Shown here piece after piece: positions 6,739-7,984 of a stretch of 7,984 nt of DNA (positions are counted from its first letter, which is position 1; each line of letters starts with the position of its first letter). The stretch covers positions 1-7,984 of the forward strand of contig JAIRXD010000034.1 of NCBI GenBank assembly GCA_031268545.1, given 5' to 3'. The stretch comes from Puniceicoccales bacterium. Lineage in GTDB: Bacteria; Verrucomicrobiota; Verrucomicrobiia; Opitutales; LL51. The notes under the pieces are model-generated. The model was not told where the DNA came from. It saw nothing but the letters and a program-made list of their open reading frames with translations, and did not search any database. The position numbers and the translations under genes were made by a program.

Positions 6739-7984
6739 CTATAGTAGCCATTTGATGAATAGCTAAAAGGTATTCATAAAATTTAGATAATTCTAAATCA
6801 ACATTTTTTATAAATTCCGAATCGTCTATTACACCTTTTAATAGGTTCATCTTGCCATTTTTACATTTTTCACGAATTTCATCAAGCCTCTTATTTTTAT
6901 GACACTGAAATTCATCATGAATGCTACGTCCTCCATTATTTAATCTTTGCAATATTATGTTATATAGTCCATTGTAATCTAGGCCTATGCCATATTTATC
7001 TTTAAATGACTCAATAATGTTTTCAGCGACAGATTTTATTGATTTAACTTTTTCAGCAGCTTCTTCGCGCACACTTGATAATTCGTCCTTAAAATCAGTA
7101 AAACTAGCTATTTCTTCAGCATTGCAAATAACATTGCCAGAATTAATAGAAGGATGGCCAAAATTAATATGAACATAGCCAGAATTAATAGGAATAGAAA
7201 TAGTGGTCCCCATCGATTTTACTTCATCATATAATGATTTTTCGCCTCTCATAGCCTTATTTATTTCAAGAATAATCAACTGCTCTCTTACATCATATGT
7301 ATCACCTGTACAACCTGTAATGCCTTTACTAGTATAAAAATTAGCTACTTCACACTGAACACGCTTATTCTTTATACGCACGACTTCAGCTTCTGCTTTT
7401 TTTTTCCTATTAAGAAACTCTAGACATTTTTCATCATCAATCATGGTTCCAGAATCTTTCATTATTTCTTCCATAGAAGACACAAGTTCAAGACCAGGAC
7501 CTCCATTCTTTATAAAAATCTCATGATTAACAAAATCCTGATCAGTCATAAAGGATAAACCGTTATAAAATTTTGCAATCTTTTCAAATTTCATTAGCTT
7601 CTCTTTATATGTATCCACAAGTTTCTTTATCTTTGATTTATAGGTATCATTGATATGTTGAAATTCCTTAGCTTTGGTGATGTCTCCTGAGGAATCAAAA
7701 TAAAAAATAACAAACCCTGGTAAAGTATTAAGAAAGTGAGTACTAATAGGAGTCAATCCCCTTTTTTGATTTTCCACAATTGCGTCAATAAGTTCCTTAG
7801 AATCAACATTTAATGGTTTTTTGTTTAGGAAATATGACTTGTTAAATAAATTGGCATCAATAAAGTCATTCCTATACCTGCAAAAGTATGCATTGACAGC
7901 ATTTTCATCTGCTTGGGTCAAAATTTTCAATAACGTATTTAAACTCATCTTCTGTAATTCTGGAATATATTTTAATAAGCATTC
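6725..7984 (-). CDS. Orphan protein of unknown function, possibly 5' partial
   Basis: I do not recognise this protein. The stop is TAA at 6725-6727. The first ATG from the right edge (7946-7948) gives 407 residues, but the frame stays open for the 12 codons to the edge (ECLLKYIPELQK), which read naturally into MSLNTLLKILTQAD. The purine-rich AGAAG touches that ATG with no spacing, so the true start may lie outside the window. The protein is rich in Lys, Glu, Asn, Ile and Ser, with no clear signal peptide or membrane helix in the visible part. Numbered from that ATG, predicted helical charged stretches lie near 85-130, 175-205, 280-320 and 345-395. A short beta-like segment with a 7-residue tandem repeat lies at 254-274. 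The gene is visibly more AT-rich than its neighbours, which suits an acquired gene. An effector role is only a guess from the nearby secretin. Confidence 0.75.
   Translation of the reverse strand, partial: ECLLKYIPELQKMSLNTLLKILTQADENAVNAYFCRYRNDFIDANLFNKSYFLNKKPLNVDSKELIDAIVENQKRGLTPISTHFLNTLPGFVIFYFDSSGDITKAKEFQHINDTYKSKIKKLVDTYKEKLMKFEKIAKFYNGLSFMTDQDFVNHEIFIKNGGPGLELVSSMEEIMKDSGTMIDDEKCLEFLNRKKKAEAEVVRIKNKRVQCEVANFYTSKGITGCTGDTYDVREQLIILEINKAMRGEKSLYDEVKSMGTTISIPINSGYVHINFGHPSINSGNVICNAEEIASFTDFKDELSSVREEAAEKVKSIKSVAENIIESFKDKYGIGLDYNGLYNIILQRLNNGGRSIHDEFQCHKNKRLDEIREKCKNGKMNLLKGVIDDSEFIKNVDLELSKFYEYLLAIHQMATIASQG
7127..7189 (-). repeat. Three tandem 21-base repeats encoding a degenerate heptapeptide
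   Basis: Within the orphan gene, three consecutive 21-base units encode INSGYVH, INFGHPS and INSGNVI, that is, I-N-S/F-G followed by three variable residues. On the plus strand the cores GCCAGAATTAATAG, GCCAAAATTAATAT and GCCAGAATTAATAG start at 7136, 7157 and 7178, exactly 21 bases apart. Unit size is a multiple of three, so copy number could change without breaking the frame. Confidence 0.85.

Overview
The window is moderately AT-rich bacterial DNA. It carries the end of a type III secretion locus, three housekeeping or transport genes, a tRNA gene and an orphan gene. A secretin of the type III (SctC) kind, a small TPR protein with a short acidic C-terminal block, and an AT-leaning PheT would fit a host-associated bacterium, perhaps from the Planctomycetes-Verrucomicrobia-Chlamydiae group. 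That placement is inference from general resemblance and is weak. All complete genes end in TAA or TGA, so the standard bacterial code applies.

Left part, plus strand: the secretin gene (1-2154) runs in from beyond the left edge and ends in a roughly 130-residue lysine/arginine-rich tail. A two-TPR small protein follows (2233-2625), and its 3' end overlaps or nearly touches a 12-helix MFS transporter (about 2604-3806). These three genes are co-directional with short gaps and could share a transcript.

Middle, plus strand: pheT, the beta subunit of phenylalanyl-tRNA synthetase, occupies 3876-6290. It is interrupted by one in-frame TAA at 5763-5765. The reading frame continues unbroken past that codon, through the rest of the core domain and a recognisable C-terminal FDX-ACB (anticodon-binding) domain. 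Without the stop it would be a normal-length PheT of about 804 codons. No pheS lies next to it.

Right part, minus strand: a tRNA-Phe(GAA) gene (6333-6405) faces pheT. A 319-base spacer follows, containing an imperfect hairpin and a coding-like, membrane-protein-like open frame with no good start. Beyond it is a more AT-rich orphan gene (6725 to the right edge, open at the edge) encoding a lysine/glutamate/asparagine-rich protein with a three-copy 7-residue repeat. I do not recognise this protein. Given the secretin nearby, a secreted or effector role is a hypothesis only.

I see no CRISPR array, insertion sequence or clear integration site. The observations most worth following are the single stop in an otherwise intact essential gene, the polybasic secretin tail, and the orphan gene with the gene remnant beside it.
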